A stretch of 64,000 nt of DNA from Oidiodendron maius Zn (Eukaryota; Ascomycota; Leotiomycetes; Myxotrichaceae). Below are positions 1 to 10,019 of the stretch, piece by piece (positions within the stretch are counted from its first letter, which is position 1; each line of letters opens with the position of its first letter). Location: the NCBI GenBank assembly GCA_000827325.1, contig KN832872.1, positions 62,001 through 126,000 on the forward strand. The letters are read 5' to 3'. The position numbers and the translations under genes are program-made. The notes beneath the pieces were generated by a model. It ran no database searches, was not told the origin of the DNA, and saw nothing but the letters and a program-made list of their open reading frames with translations.

Positions 1-796
1 CGGAAGATCGTTTCTATGGTGCCGTGGCGAGTGCTACAAGTGACCCTGGGACGCATAGGGGTCGGGTTCTAAAGGGGGGACTAGCACGTGCTCGCTTAAT
101 TGAACCTGCCCTACCTTAATCTTCTGCTGCCGAAAGCTGACAACATGATAGGGAAAGCGCAAAATAATAAATGTACGCGAAATACCAATACTGTATCGCC
201 ATACGATGTTGAGGTATTCCGTGAATATCGAGGGATTTTCTAGGATTACATATCTCTCCTATGGGTGAGTGATTCGTCGGATGATTCTGATCGAGATAGG
301 GTATGATTGTGATAAAATTGCGTCAAGTCAGGCATTCAAGGGATTGAAGCTCTTGGACGCGGGATGCGAGGTTCTTTGATTATATCTAGTGTATGATTAT
401 CTGGGATCATTGAAGTCAATGTCGACACGATTGGAGGTATCCTCTCCTTCGTTAAAGCTACCAAGCTACCTAAGTAGGAGTTTGCCCCTCGTGAGAAGGT
501 TCCACGGACGGCGGGGTATATAAGCTGGGCAACAGCCTTTGGTATTGGCGTTTGGAGTCTCCGGACGTTATTACTACAAGCATATTGCAGGTAGTAATGT
601 ATGATACCTAACAAGTTATGTAACACAGTGTTTATTTAAGCCACAATATGAGGAACACCCTTCCGATCCAATCTCTCTGGCTGGAATATTTATAACCACG
701 TGACATTGGCGGTGAATGAACATGCGGCAGAATACGACATATATATAAATTATCCCCGTAGCAGACCTGACCTCAGTGTACGCATAGCAGCCCAAG
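1..796. other. Upstream region of POP1, no gene seen
   Basis: No convincing coding sequence is visible; the short open frames have no family resemblance and no splice context. Close to POP1 there is a CACGTG E-box core (about 702) and an AT-rich TATA-like run (about 739-755), roughly 45-60 bp before the POP1 start codon. These are candidate promoter elements only. Confidence 0.5.
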
Positions 797-3487
797 ATGC
801 CTTCGAATCCAGGTACAGACAATGTCACCCATGAGTTAGAAACCAAGAAACGCAAACATTTCCCGGAATCCTCATCTACCAGCCAAAGAGGCGCCCCCGA
901 TAACAAACGCGTTAAGCGCGACAAGATGCGGGCAGCTCGCACAATAGTAACGCAGCACGCGGAATCGGCGCTCAAGAATGGAGAGCTGGATCTCCAGTCC
1001 TTCCTGAAGTCACGAGAATTTGAGATTAAATCTCTCGAAGATGGTATGAAGAGATCCAACAACGCCCACGCGGCTCGTGCCTTCCAGCAGGTACCGAGGG
1101 ACATGCGGCGGCGCACGGCGAGCCATAATGTGAAGAGGGTGCCGAAGCGGCTGCAGAATAGGGCGAAGAGGGAGATGATTGATGATAATACGCCCACGGT
1201 GAATGCGAAGACCAGGAGGCCTGGGAGTTCACGGGGACGGATACGAGCGGAGACGGCGAGACGGCTTGGAATCCTGGCGGGGAGGAAGAGGGCGAAGAAA
1301 GCGGTTGCGAGCGGGGAGGGCAATACGGGGATTGATGTGAGAGCTGCGAGGCCGAAGATGAAAAGTGGGAAATTGAACGACGCGCCACGGCCGAAGGGGA
1401 AGTTTCGAAGGAGACAGATCCATAAGACTTGGTTGCCAACACACCTTTGGCATGCAAAGAGGGCGAGGATGACGGAGCCAAAGAACCCCATGTGGAGATT
1501 CGCAATCCCGATCACGTCGACGGAGAAGTCATATAGACCTACGCATAGGGCGGGATGCGCTAGGGGGGCGGTTGCATGGGATATGAGTTATATGAGCACG
1601 ATTGGGCTGGAGGGACCAGCGGAAGGGATACAGAATATCCTGGAGAGTCTTGGAGTTGGGGAGGATGGGTTGTGGGCGGCGAAGGGCGAGAGGTGGAGGG
1701 CGGGTAAGAGGAGCTGGAGTGGGTGGTTGAGCAGAGAGGTAGATTTGCAACGGATGCAGATTGGGCCTTCTACGATTGTTTGGTGTGCGGAAGAGCCGGA
1801 TGTCGCAGACGTTGCGAAGTCGACAAGAAAGCCAAAACGTCGGCTTTTTATCAGAATCCACCCTTCTGCGTTTCTTGAGCTTTGGACTGAGGTTCTTCGA
1901 CTGTCGACGTTTCTACGTCCTCCTGTCCATGTTGCAGACCTGCGTTTTGAGATTGGGAGCATCGATATTACAGGCCCTGGATCTACAGAAACACTGCTTG
2001 GGATCCTTCATCCGTATCAAGCCTCCGAAGAAGATGAAGTGGAGGGACATGGCCAGACCTTTACATCTCTGGCAGGGGTTACGAATCCAGGATCTCTACC
2101 CCAGAATTCCTTACTGGCATTCTCAATTACAGATCCTCGACTACATTATCCACCTCGTCCTGTACAACTTCCATCATCAACAGACGAAGAAGCGAACTTT
2201 GCACTTCTTCAGACGCTGTCCACTTGGCCTGCTGATGCTTATCTTCCTTCAACAGCCTTATTTGATCGAGATGCAAGGTTCAAAGGAACTCACCTTCCTT
2301 CCCAGAAATCTCTGAACCGTCGCAAAGCCCTTGCCCCTCCTGGGTCTTACCCCTCCATAACTGCAGCGGACCCTCGAATTCCTATCATGCTCCTTGCATC
2401 TCGCTCAAGAGCCACTTCATCGTCTCAGGGAACTTGGACCCTCCTTGCGCCATGGAAGTGCATACTACCTATTTGGTACGGCCTGGTGCACTACCCCTTA
2501 TCATCGGGTGGGAATCCTCGTTTCGGGGGTATCGAAGAACTTCGACAGATTCACTTCGAGCATGGAGTTCCCTGGTTCCCAGCCGATTTCCCGGGGACCG
2601 ATGCTGGGTTCGCATGGGAGATGGATATGAGAGAGAAGAAATTGGCGGAGTGGAAGAAGCGGCCGAAGGCGAAAAGAGTCGAGTGGGACTCCCTTGATCT
2701 TGGAGCCGGGAGGAAGGGAGAACTTGGGCGAGGGTGGTCCTGCGATTTTGAGAGGATTGTCGACTCGTGGACGAGGACGGACGGAGACCGGTCATCGGTG
2801 ACTCCAGAAAGCCCTAAGCATGCTCGTCCCGAAGAAAAGAGTAATACCGCAACGGCACTTCGGCATCTCCCCTTGAAGGAATTCACCTCCCTCCTCTCTA
2901 ATCCATCTGCAAATCTCCCATTCCGCACCACCGTCGCCACGATCCGCCTCACTCTTGTCTCTAGAGGCGTCGCCTCACCCTGCGCACGCATCTACCGTCT
3001 TCCGCCCCCATCTCCATCCTCATCCACAAGCCCTTCCCCTTCTCTCCCAGCTGATCTCCGCAGCCAATGGCTCTCCCTCCTTCCTTGCCCCTCATCATCA
3101 ACCACCAAACCCCTTCCGAAGCCCAAAATGAAAGACATCAAATCCACCACACGCATACCGCTAGACACGCCACTCCCGCAGCGTGTGCGTCTCCTCGCAC
3201 TCTCCCTACTGCAGAACCCGCCTTTGCCGTATCCTGGAGAAAGGGAAAAGACGAGAATCGATGGACACTTACTGGTTCCTGGGGAAGAGGATCTTCTTGG
3301 ATTTGTCACTACGGGAGAGTTTAATCTTGCGGAGGGCAAGGGAGTTGCGATGGGGACTGTAGTGGTGGCGAGGGCTGTCGAAGAGGTGAGGCGTGCGAGG
3401 GAGGCGGCGGATTTTGGGGGTCGGGTATGTGTCGTGAGGAATGCTGGGGAGAGGATTGGAAGACTTGCGAGGTGGGAAGTTGTGTGA
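797..3487 (+). CDS. POP1: RNase P/RNase MRP large subunit Pop1
   Basis: Single-exon gene of 896 residues. Pop1 is the largest protein subunit of nuclear RNase P (tRNA 5' maturation) and RNase MRP (pre-rRNA processing), where it holds the catalytic RNA. Seen here: a basic N-terminus; the Pop1 signature around residues 101-127 (RRTASHNVKRVPKRLQNRAKRE); a second conserved block near 210-230 (TWLPTHLWHAKRARM); and a POPLD-type region around 520-610 with the PIMLLAS, WYGLVHYPLSSGGNPRFGG and WFPADFPGTDAG strings. Length fits fungal Pop1. The start is the first ATG of the frame, with a TATA-like run about 50 bp upstream. The next gene, facing it tail to tail, encodes another RNase P subunit. The long antisense open frame over codons 1-240 is a by-product of codon bias. 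Confidence 0.95.
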   Translation: MPSNPGTDNVTHELETKKRKHFPESSSTSQRGAPDNKRVKRDKMRAARTIVTQHAESALKNGELDLQSFLKSREFEIKSLEDGMKRSNNAHAARAFQQVPRDMRRRTASHNVKRVPKRLQNRAKREMIDDNTPTVNAKTRRPGSSRGRIRAETARRLGILAGRKRAKKAVASGEGNTGIDVRAARPKMKSGKLNDAPRPKGKFRRRQIHKTWLPTHLWHAKRARMTEPKNPMWRFAIPITSTEKSYRPTHRAGCARGAVAWDMSYMSTIGLEGPAEGIQNILESLGVGEDGLWAAKGERWRAGKRSWSGWLSREVDLQRMQIGPSTIVWCAEEPDVADVAKSTRKPKRRLFIRIHPSAFLELWTEVLRLSTFLRPPVHVADLRFEIGSIDITGPGSTETLLGILHPYQASEEDEVEGHGQTFTSLAGVTNPGSLPQNSLLAFSITDPRLHYPPRPVQLPSSTDEEANFALLQTLSTWPADAYLPSTALFDRDARFKGTHLPSQKSLNRRKALAPPGSYPSITAADPRIPIMLLASRSRATSSSQGTWTLLAPWKCILPIWYGLVHYPLSSGGNPRFGGIEELRQIHFEHGVPWFPADFPGTDAGFAWEMDMREKKLAEWKKRPKAKRVEWDSLDLGAGRKGELGRGWSCDFERIVDSWTRTDGDRSSVTPESPKHARPEEKSNTATALRHLPLKEFTSLLSNPSANLPFRTTVATIRLTLVSRGVASPCARIYRLPPPSPSSSTSPSPSLPADLRSQWLSLLPCPSSSTTKPLPKPKMKDIKSTTRIPLDTPLPQRVRLLALSLLQNPPLPYPGEREKTRIDGHLLVPGEEDLLGFVTTGEFNLAEGKGVAMGTVVVARAVEEVRRAREAADFGGRVCVVRNAGERIGRLARWEVV

Positions 3488-3989
3488 TAGAATAGATAAC
3501 ATGGTTCCTTGTAATTGAAAACGAAGTCAGGCTAGGTTATTTACCATAAATAAATAATGTAATGGGACTTGATTCTTTATTCTGTGAGGCTGGGTTCTTG
3601 ACATGAGAAACATGATCCACTCCTTTCCCAGGGGGAATGGCTCTATCTACAGTGGGCATATGAATGGAACAATGGGTCTTTCTCTAATCTCGTTCCTGAG
3701 CAATCGCCATATGGACAACCATAACGGGCCTGCTTCATTCTCAGAAGCGCACAAATTGTGAATGACATGGATACCTTTAGCCTCTCATAGGGCAATAGAA
3801 TAAGGCATCGGCCTCCACCAGGACCTCCCACAGCGCTCTTTGGGATTCATGCCCCTGCACTTCTAATCATCGATTCCTCAATTCTCGACGTTGCCTGAGC
3901 TTGTTGCGAAACAGCTCACTGTAACTGTAGCGCAAGTTCTCTACTTTGTTTTCTTAAATTGTGTATTCCTCATGGCAATACCTGTAATC
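3488..3989. other. Convergent 3' intergenic region POP1/RPR2
   Basis: The 502 bp between two tail-to-tail genes must hold both 3' UTRs. AT-rich runs such as AATAAATAATG just after the POP1 stop (about 3550) could serve as polyadenylation elements. No gene is seen. Confidence 0.4.
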
Positions 3990-4481
3990 TCACCCATCCT
4001 TGACTTTCTGTGCATCAGTCGTCTGTTCTGCACCGCGATATGGCCGTCTCTTCTGCCTCTTCGCAGCCATAGGAAATCTCCGTGCAGAGCCACAGACATT
4101 GCATTTCAGCACCAGGATGTCAGCCCAGGGTTTCCTGCCGCCCCTGCTCCGATTCTCGACCTCTTTTGTGGACGTATCTCCCTCGATGAGCATTGTGTCG
4201 CAGTTCTTGCATATCGAGTGCTTCATAGCTGGTGACATCCTCAGCTGGACTTTCTGAGAGACGGCATGGAGGTCTTTGACAAGGAGGCGAGCAGCAGCCT
4301 GGAGACTTTTTCCAGAATCACTGCTGTGTCCTCGTCTTTCCCTTGCTCCTTCCCCATCTTCATGTTTTGTTACTGCTTCAGACTGTTGTCTTTGGGAAGA
4401 CAAGAGCGTGGCGGCTTGGTAGAGGTAGGAGACTCTGCTATGCAGGCTCTTGTTTGGAACTCCCGTCTTTGCCTTAGTCAT
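3990..4481 (-). CDS. RPR2: RNase P subunit Rpr2/Rpp21 (zinc ribbon)
   Basis: Intronless 163-residue protein of the RNase P Rpr2/Rpp21/Snm1 family, a zinc-ribbon subunit that contacts the RNase P RNA and substrate pre-tRNA. Seen here: an N-terminal helical region (GVPNKSLHSRVSYLYQAATLL, residues 8-28) with the family's SRVSYLYQAA pattern; then two paired cysteines, CKNC and CNVC, separated by about 35 residues, forming the zinc ribbon; then a basic C-terminus (AAKRQKRRPYRG). The insert between helix and ribbon (about 30-65) is charged and probably disordered. It lies tail to tail with POP1 and head to head with SUB2, sharing a 424 bp upstream region. Snm1, the MRP-specific relative, is the main alternative. 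The short length and the N-terminal motif favour Rpr2/Rpp21. Confidence 0.85.
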   Translation of the reverse strand: MTKAKTGVPNKSLHSRVSYLYQAATLLSSQRQQSEAVTKHEDGEGARERRGHSSDSGKSLQAAARLLVKDLHAVSQKVQLRMSPAMKHSICKNCDTMLIEGDTSTKEVENRSRGGRKPWADILVLKCNVCGSARRFPMAAKRQKRRPYRGAEQTTDAQKVKDG

Positions 4482-4905
4482 CGTGTTGGAGGTAATATGG
4501 ATAGGCTCTTTTCGCCATTATGAGAGGCGAACTTTGAACATCGAGCATGCAGAGAATATACGTAGAGGAGCGACATCGCCATGTGCTATCAGCTCGATCC
4601 AGCTAGCTAAGCGAGACATTAGAATGTTGCCTCAGCCATCCTCTCGCTTAGTCATAGCGCACCTCAAGGCGCGGAGCCTTGTCTGCAACATCAACCCGCG
4701 CTGACTTCTCAACCTCAACTTCCCTTCCTTCATCATCCACCTTCAGACCGTAGGATCCTAGTCTTTGTGATCTCTAATCAAGACTCTTGTCTCCTATCTC
4801 TAGCGGTTACGCTCCCATCCTCGACCTTTCACAAGGCTTCTGAGAGTTAGATCGACGCTCGTCATACTCAGCACCACAACACCCTCCGTTAAGCCATCCG
4901 CCAAC
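4482..4905. promoter_or_regulatory. Shared divergent upstream region RPR2/SUB2
   Basis: The 424 bp between the start codons of two head-to-head RNA-metabolism genes must contain both promoters and 5' UTRs. The SUB2-proximal half is pyrimidine-rich (CTCAACCTCAACTTCCCTTCC, about 4707-4727), common before highly expressed fungal genes. No specific operator is recognised. Confidence 0.5.
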
Positions 4906-6867
4906 ATGTCTGCTGAAGAAGATCTCATCGATTACTCCGATGAGGAGCTCCACACGACATCTGCGGCACCGGCAACTGGTACTGACGCCAATGGCGGTGC
5001 CAAGAAGGGTGATTTGACGGTCTCTGGAGGAACCGCCGACAAAAAGGGCAGCTATGTCGGTATCCACTCGACTGGATTTCGTGATTTCCTGTTGAAGCCA
5101 GAGCTTCTTCGTGCCATTACCGATTGCGGATTCGAACATCCTTCGGAGGGTCAGTCATAACATTTTATCCCCAAGCTCCATCCCTCTTGAAGCGCGTCCG
5201 TCCATCTCGCAAGAATGAAATACTCGGTGCCATCTACAAAGTTACGGACGATCCTGGAATGTCTCACCTGGTAGGGACGCAAGCCTAAGCAGGTGATACT
5301 GGGAGGAGATGTGCGCGTACGCGCGGATCTCGAGACTGCGGTAAAGTTTGCGGGCAAGATGCAGTGGCACACGCACAGTGGTGGAAAGAGACATCCAGGA
5401 TCGTTTCCGAATCTGGCGACTATGCGTTCCGTTTCCGTTTGGTTGATTATCTGCACCTTCATGTGTAGATGTCGTACCACTGTTGCGATGTTTTAATTTT
5501 GAGGGGCGGGCTCAAGTTGGTTGTTGGAGAATCATTTTGCGAAGATGGACGGACGTGGCGATCCCCTTCATGTCTGCAACCCTTGCGGTAAACACTTTGA
5601 TCTAACTTCGGCGCGATTTACTCTACAGTCCAGCAAGTATGCATTCCGCAAGCAATCCTCGGTACCGACGTTCTCTGCCAGGCCAAATCTGGTCTCGGAA
5701 AAACCGCAGTCTTCGTTCTCACTACACTTCAACAAATCGAACCTGTTGCAGGAGAGACCTCCGTTTTGGTTATGTGCCACACTCGTGAGCTGGCTTATCA
5801 GATCAAGAACGAGTATGCTCGCTTCAGCAAGTACATGCCAGATGTCAAGACCGCAGTGTTCTATGGAGGAACCCCAATTCAAAAGGATGCTGAGATCCTG
5901 AAGAATAAGGAGACTCACCCTCACATCCTCGTTGCTACTCCAGGTAGATTGAATGCCCTCGTGAGAGACAAGTACCTTCGACTGGGCAGCATCAAGGTCT
6001 TTGTTCTTGATGAATGCGACAAGATGCTGGACGCTATTGGTAAGGATTTTGTCTCGGGTTATTGACTTGCATATGCTGATTGCCATAGATATGCGCCGTG
6101 ATGTGCAGGAGATCTTCCGTTCTACCCCGACCCAGAAGCAAGTCATGATGTTTAGCGCCACGCTCTCTCAAGAAGTCCGACCAATCTGCAAGAAGTTCAT
6201 GCAGAACCCACTCGAAATTTACGTAGATGATGAGACTAAGTTGACTCTTCACGGCTTGCAACAATACTATATCAAACTTGACGAGAAGGAGAAGAACCGT
6301 AAGCTGAACGAGTTGCTTGATGATCTCCAGTTCAACCAGGTCATCATCTTCGTCAAGAGCACCATCCGTGCCACAGAGCTTGATAAGCTCTTGCGCGAGT
6401 GTAATTTCCCATCGATCGCAGTCCACTCTGGTGTTAGCCAGGAGGAGCGGTAAGGGTTCTCATGCCAACTAATTATGATACACCTTCTGACCAAATATAA
6501 ACAGTATCAAGCGCTATAAGGAGTTCAAGGAGTTCAACAAGCGAATCTGCGTGGCCACCGATGTCTTCGGTCGTGGTATTGATATCGAACGTATTAACCT
6601 GGCCATCAACTATGATCTCCCAAGTGATGCTGACTCGTACCTTCACCGTGTTGGTCGTGCTGGTCGTTTCGGAACCAAAGGTCTCTCGATCTCCTTTGTG
6701 AGTTCCGAGGCAGACCAGGAGGTTTTGAAGGCAATTGAGAAGCGGTTCGAGGTTGCTCTTCCGTAAGTTAATTCTATGCCTCTGTTATAGAAGCGCCGTT
6801 ACTGATAATAGCGCCTAGGGAATTCCCAGAGGGTGGCATCGACTCCAGCACCTACATGGCGAGCTAG
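4906..6867 (+). CDS. SUB2: DEAD-box ATP-dependent RNA helicase Sub2 (UAP56)
   Basis: Five exons (4906-5149, 5629-6039, 6089-6449, 6505-6762, 6819-6867) give 440 residues, the normal Sub2 length. Sub2/UAP56 acts in spliceosome assembly and, in the TREX complex, loads mRNA for nuclear export. Junctions were fixed by frame: [44 protein letters not shown]. Motifs seen: Q-motif region GFEHPSEVQQ, Walker [15 protein letters not shown]-equivalent CHTRELA, TPGR, DECD box (VLDECDKML, typical of Sub2), SAT (FSATLS), and motif [12 protein letters not shown]. The C-terminus DSSTYMAS matches the family. Intron 1 is 479 nt while the others are 49, 55 and 56 nt. It is divergent from RPR2. Confidence 0.96.
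5150..5628 (+). other. Long first intron of SUB2
   Basis: 479-nt intron between codons for HPSE and QQVCIP (split valine). Donor GTCAGT, acceptor CTCTACAG preceded by TGATCTAAC, a good branch-like sequence. It is about nine times longer than the other introns of the gene. If retained, translation would stop within a few codons (TCATAA right after the donor). Confidence 0.8.
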
Positions 6868-9800
6868 ATCACTCGATCAAGTTCAAACCTGGTCATGTTG
6901 CAAGACTTCTACTTCTCTTGCTTTCCAGTTTGTGTTGGTCGATTTCGTGCGTGTTTAAGTTATTCAGAGTGTCTGGTACCAATATATGGATGGGTCGTCT
7001 TTTCCTCACGGCCAAAATGGGCACAATAGGGCCAATGGGGAAAGGCGAAAGCAGGAATACTGGCCTGGCTTCTGGACGACATGCCACGCTACTAGTGCAA
7101 AATAAAAAGTTCTCGCGCCTGGAACTCTCCCATCTACAATCCCTGCACGTGAATTCAAAGCCTATGACGTAAATATTCCCAAACCGTTGAGAGCGTAAAG
7201 ATTAGGAGAGTACCTTAGTAGTATATACCAGCCCTGTCTTAACACATTGCCCCCTTAAATTTGACGGACGGCAGAGGCAACCTTATTCGAAAGGCAGAGA
7301 GGATGGCTACAGCCCCGATCCTTACCGTCGCACTACACATATCAAGACGGGTCTTGCCATCGGCATACCTGACTTGTACGTATGAATATGGATAGGTGTT
7401 ATGTATACGCTCGTACACCCATGTCGTAATCTGGAAAAGTCGCCACACTGCAAGTAGCAGCGCCTTGATTTCAATCCGCCACTCTATTTCCAACCTCCTG
7501 GCCCCGAAGTATGACGAGCCCGAAATACGAGCACATCGGACATTGAAGCAAAAATTTCCTCCGTGCAACCCAAGGGTTAACAAGATGAGGTTATCTCAGA
7601 AGTGTCTCGAGCGGGCTGGACAACTGTGGGTGTCCTTCTAGGCTGCCAAACCCGCATTTCCTATTAAACTAGAAATAGCTCCGAAGCTTGCTGTGTACAC
7701 TGTGTGTGGGCGACAGGCATCCTCGGGTCACACTGGCGCGGAGGAATGAGAGGGAAAATTCTTTCGCTCGCTGCCCCTTTTTTGTTCCCAGGTAAGACAT
7801 GGACTCTTAGGGCGAGTCGTGTCAGTCCACTACAGGAGGGTATGAAGGTCGTATCAGCTCCCACGTCATAATGTGCGTCTGCTCTTGCTCAATATTCCCA
7901 AATTGGCCCCCCCCGGCCACTACAGGGCATCACAACCTATTATTGTGCTGGCAAGAGGCAGATGCCGGCCTGGGTCGCACACAAGAATCCGATACGAACG
8001 AAGCGTATCTTTTCATTAAGAGCGACGTGCGTAGCGTCCGGATGTGCCGGAGGCGCGGCGCGTCAGGGCAGCACGGAAGGAAAAAGGAGAGGAGGGAGCT
8101 TTATACAGGGCATGCCACTACAATCAGCATCATGCGCTGAGCTCTGAGTTTATCGGACGGCTTATCAACTGTCCCGGACATCCTCGTGGGAGCTCCGGCG
8201 CTGCTCACGCAGGATTACTTATGGGAAGGGTCCGCTGAGCCGGGAGAACGAGCAAATGAGCGCGCCGCGATGTCAACAATGCCGGTCGATTTCTGGAAAG
8301 CAGAGCTGAGCTTGCCCCTGCTGCCCTGTGTGCCCCCTGCTTGTGCAATCTTGCAAGCAGCTACTGCTTGCTCAGCCTGCTTCATTCCCTGCCAGAGAAT
8401 GTGCGCCGTTGAAGTGGGTTTTTGCGACCCGCGAAATGGTGGCGCGGCATCCAGAGAAATGTGGGGATTCTTCTGTGCCTTCTACAGGAATAGGCAGAGT
8501 AATGGAGACTGGGACGGAGAGAAGAGAAGAGATCGAGAGGGATGTTGGCAGCTGCTTAGAGGGTGGCGACGTCTTGATCGCTAGAACAACCGCAGTGTAG
8601 TAATAAGTGGTGTAGCAGTGGTAGCAGTATGGCGAGACAGAAAGGTCTACCCAGGCGTAAGTTAAAGCTCGGACGCCTGCACTATTGGAAGAAGCACTTG
8701 AGGGTTCCAGGACCTCTTACTCCCACAGTACGGAAGAAGATAGCTGCCTCGATCAGTCCGGCATGCAATCGCCCTAGGGAGAGTATTGGTATCATTCGCT
8801 GCTGCCATGAGATGCTCACCCTTCTGCCCTCATTGCCATTGCCGTTGCCATTGATATTGCCAAATTGATCCGCGTCATGTACGGTAGTGAGTGCCAAGTA
8901 GGTACAGTACGGAGGTACTTTCATGCCTGTTGGAGGACGTTTTCTGCCCAATATCTATCTGCGTGCGTGCATCTACTTGTGATCTGCGTCCCGTATCGAC
9001 CAATTCTTGTCGTAGACGCCTATCAACATCTCCCAGCGCCACTCTCCAGAAACCCATCCTCTGCACTTCTTGTGACGCGTACCTGCCCATTTTTCTTGTT
9101 GTAGACACCGTCCTCCCCAGCGAGACGCGCGCCGACGCGACTTCAAGTCGAGCAGAAGGCGCAGGCTTGCACTGCACCTCCAGACCAAGGCCCAAAATTT
9201 ATCTGCGGGAAGCAAAGCCACCCCCAAGCGACCCACGACCCAACGATCCTGACCCACCGCTGCGCGAACGGACTGGAAGAAGAGAAACAAACGGTCCCCA
9301 GACCCAGATCGCCGACTCTTCTTGCAGATTTGGGCACTGCTGAAGAGCCGTCACGCTGCGCGCACAGTCACCATCGCCAGCCGCCCGCCGTCGTGCCTGG
9401 CATCCGGACCAGCGTCTCCATCCATTAGGCGAGCGAGGCCAGAACTTGCCTGTTGTGGACGAGACGAGACGACGCCGCCTTGGTAAATCCAACTCCTTCG
9501 CCCTCTCTTTTCCACGACTCGCGATCGGCCAGCATCAGAAACAACGCCAACCACGCTCTTTACCCTCGCCCACCACGATCAACAGCTTCCTCTGGCGGCG
9601 CCACGCTCGTTCTAGCAATCCCTCTCTGCCGCTGCTGCCATTCCGCTGGATGCCGCGGGGGCCCGGATCGACGACGACCATTCGACGCCCATTTGACGCC
9701 CAGCAGCAACCAACCCTCGACGGACCAGACTTAGGTCGATCGACTTGGAACTGCCTCTACTCCTGAAAGCCGCCGACGTGCCCTACCAGCCTGCCCAACC

Positions 9801-10019
9801 CATTCGAACCACCGCATCCGCAAAACCTGACTGGCCCGTTGGCCCGCCATGCCTCCGTCCTCCCCTCCCCGGCTGAGAATTCTCTCAGGTACGTCTGCTG
9901 TCCCCGTTCACCTTCTCCCATCCCTCTTTAGCCTTTTCCACCCCCTCAAGACCAACGGCCGCGAGAGGAGGCTTGCCCCGACCCTTCAACGCCCTCTCCT
10001 GCTCCCGGCCGCCGCTGGT
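6868..10019. other. 3.15 kb intergenic region upstream of the MUG72-like gene
   Basis: No supportable gene. The first 1 kb is ordinary 3'/intergenic DNA. From about 7.9 kb to 10 kb the sequence becomes GC-rich and, after about 9.1 kb, strongly CA/CT-rich on the plus strand, as in long fungal 5' leaders. A short hexamer repeat (GCCATT variants) lies at about 8833-8862. An upstream ATG at 9849 is followed by a good donor (CAG|GTACGT, about 9891) and an acceptor-like CTTTAG at about 9930, so a 5' UTR intron or longer N-terminus is possible. Many short open frames here lack domain resemblance. Confidence 0.5.

Noticed and set aside
616-1515. 299-codon minus-strand open frame over the POP1 5' half
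   Set aside because: Antisense shadow of POP1: no family features, and its other strand is unmistakably Pop1.
8629-8868. Basic 79-codon frame (MARQKGLPRRKLKLGR...)
   Set aside because: Second half is low-complexity from the GCCATT repeat; no splice or family support.
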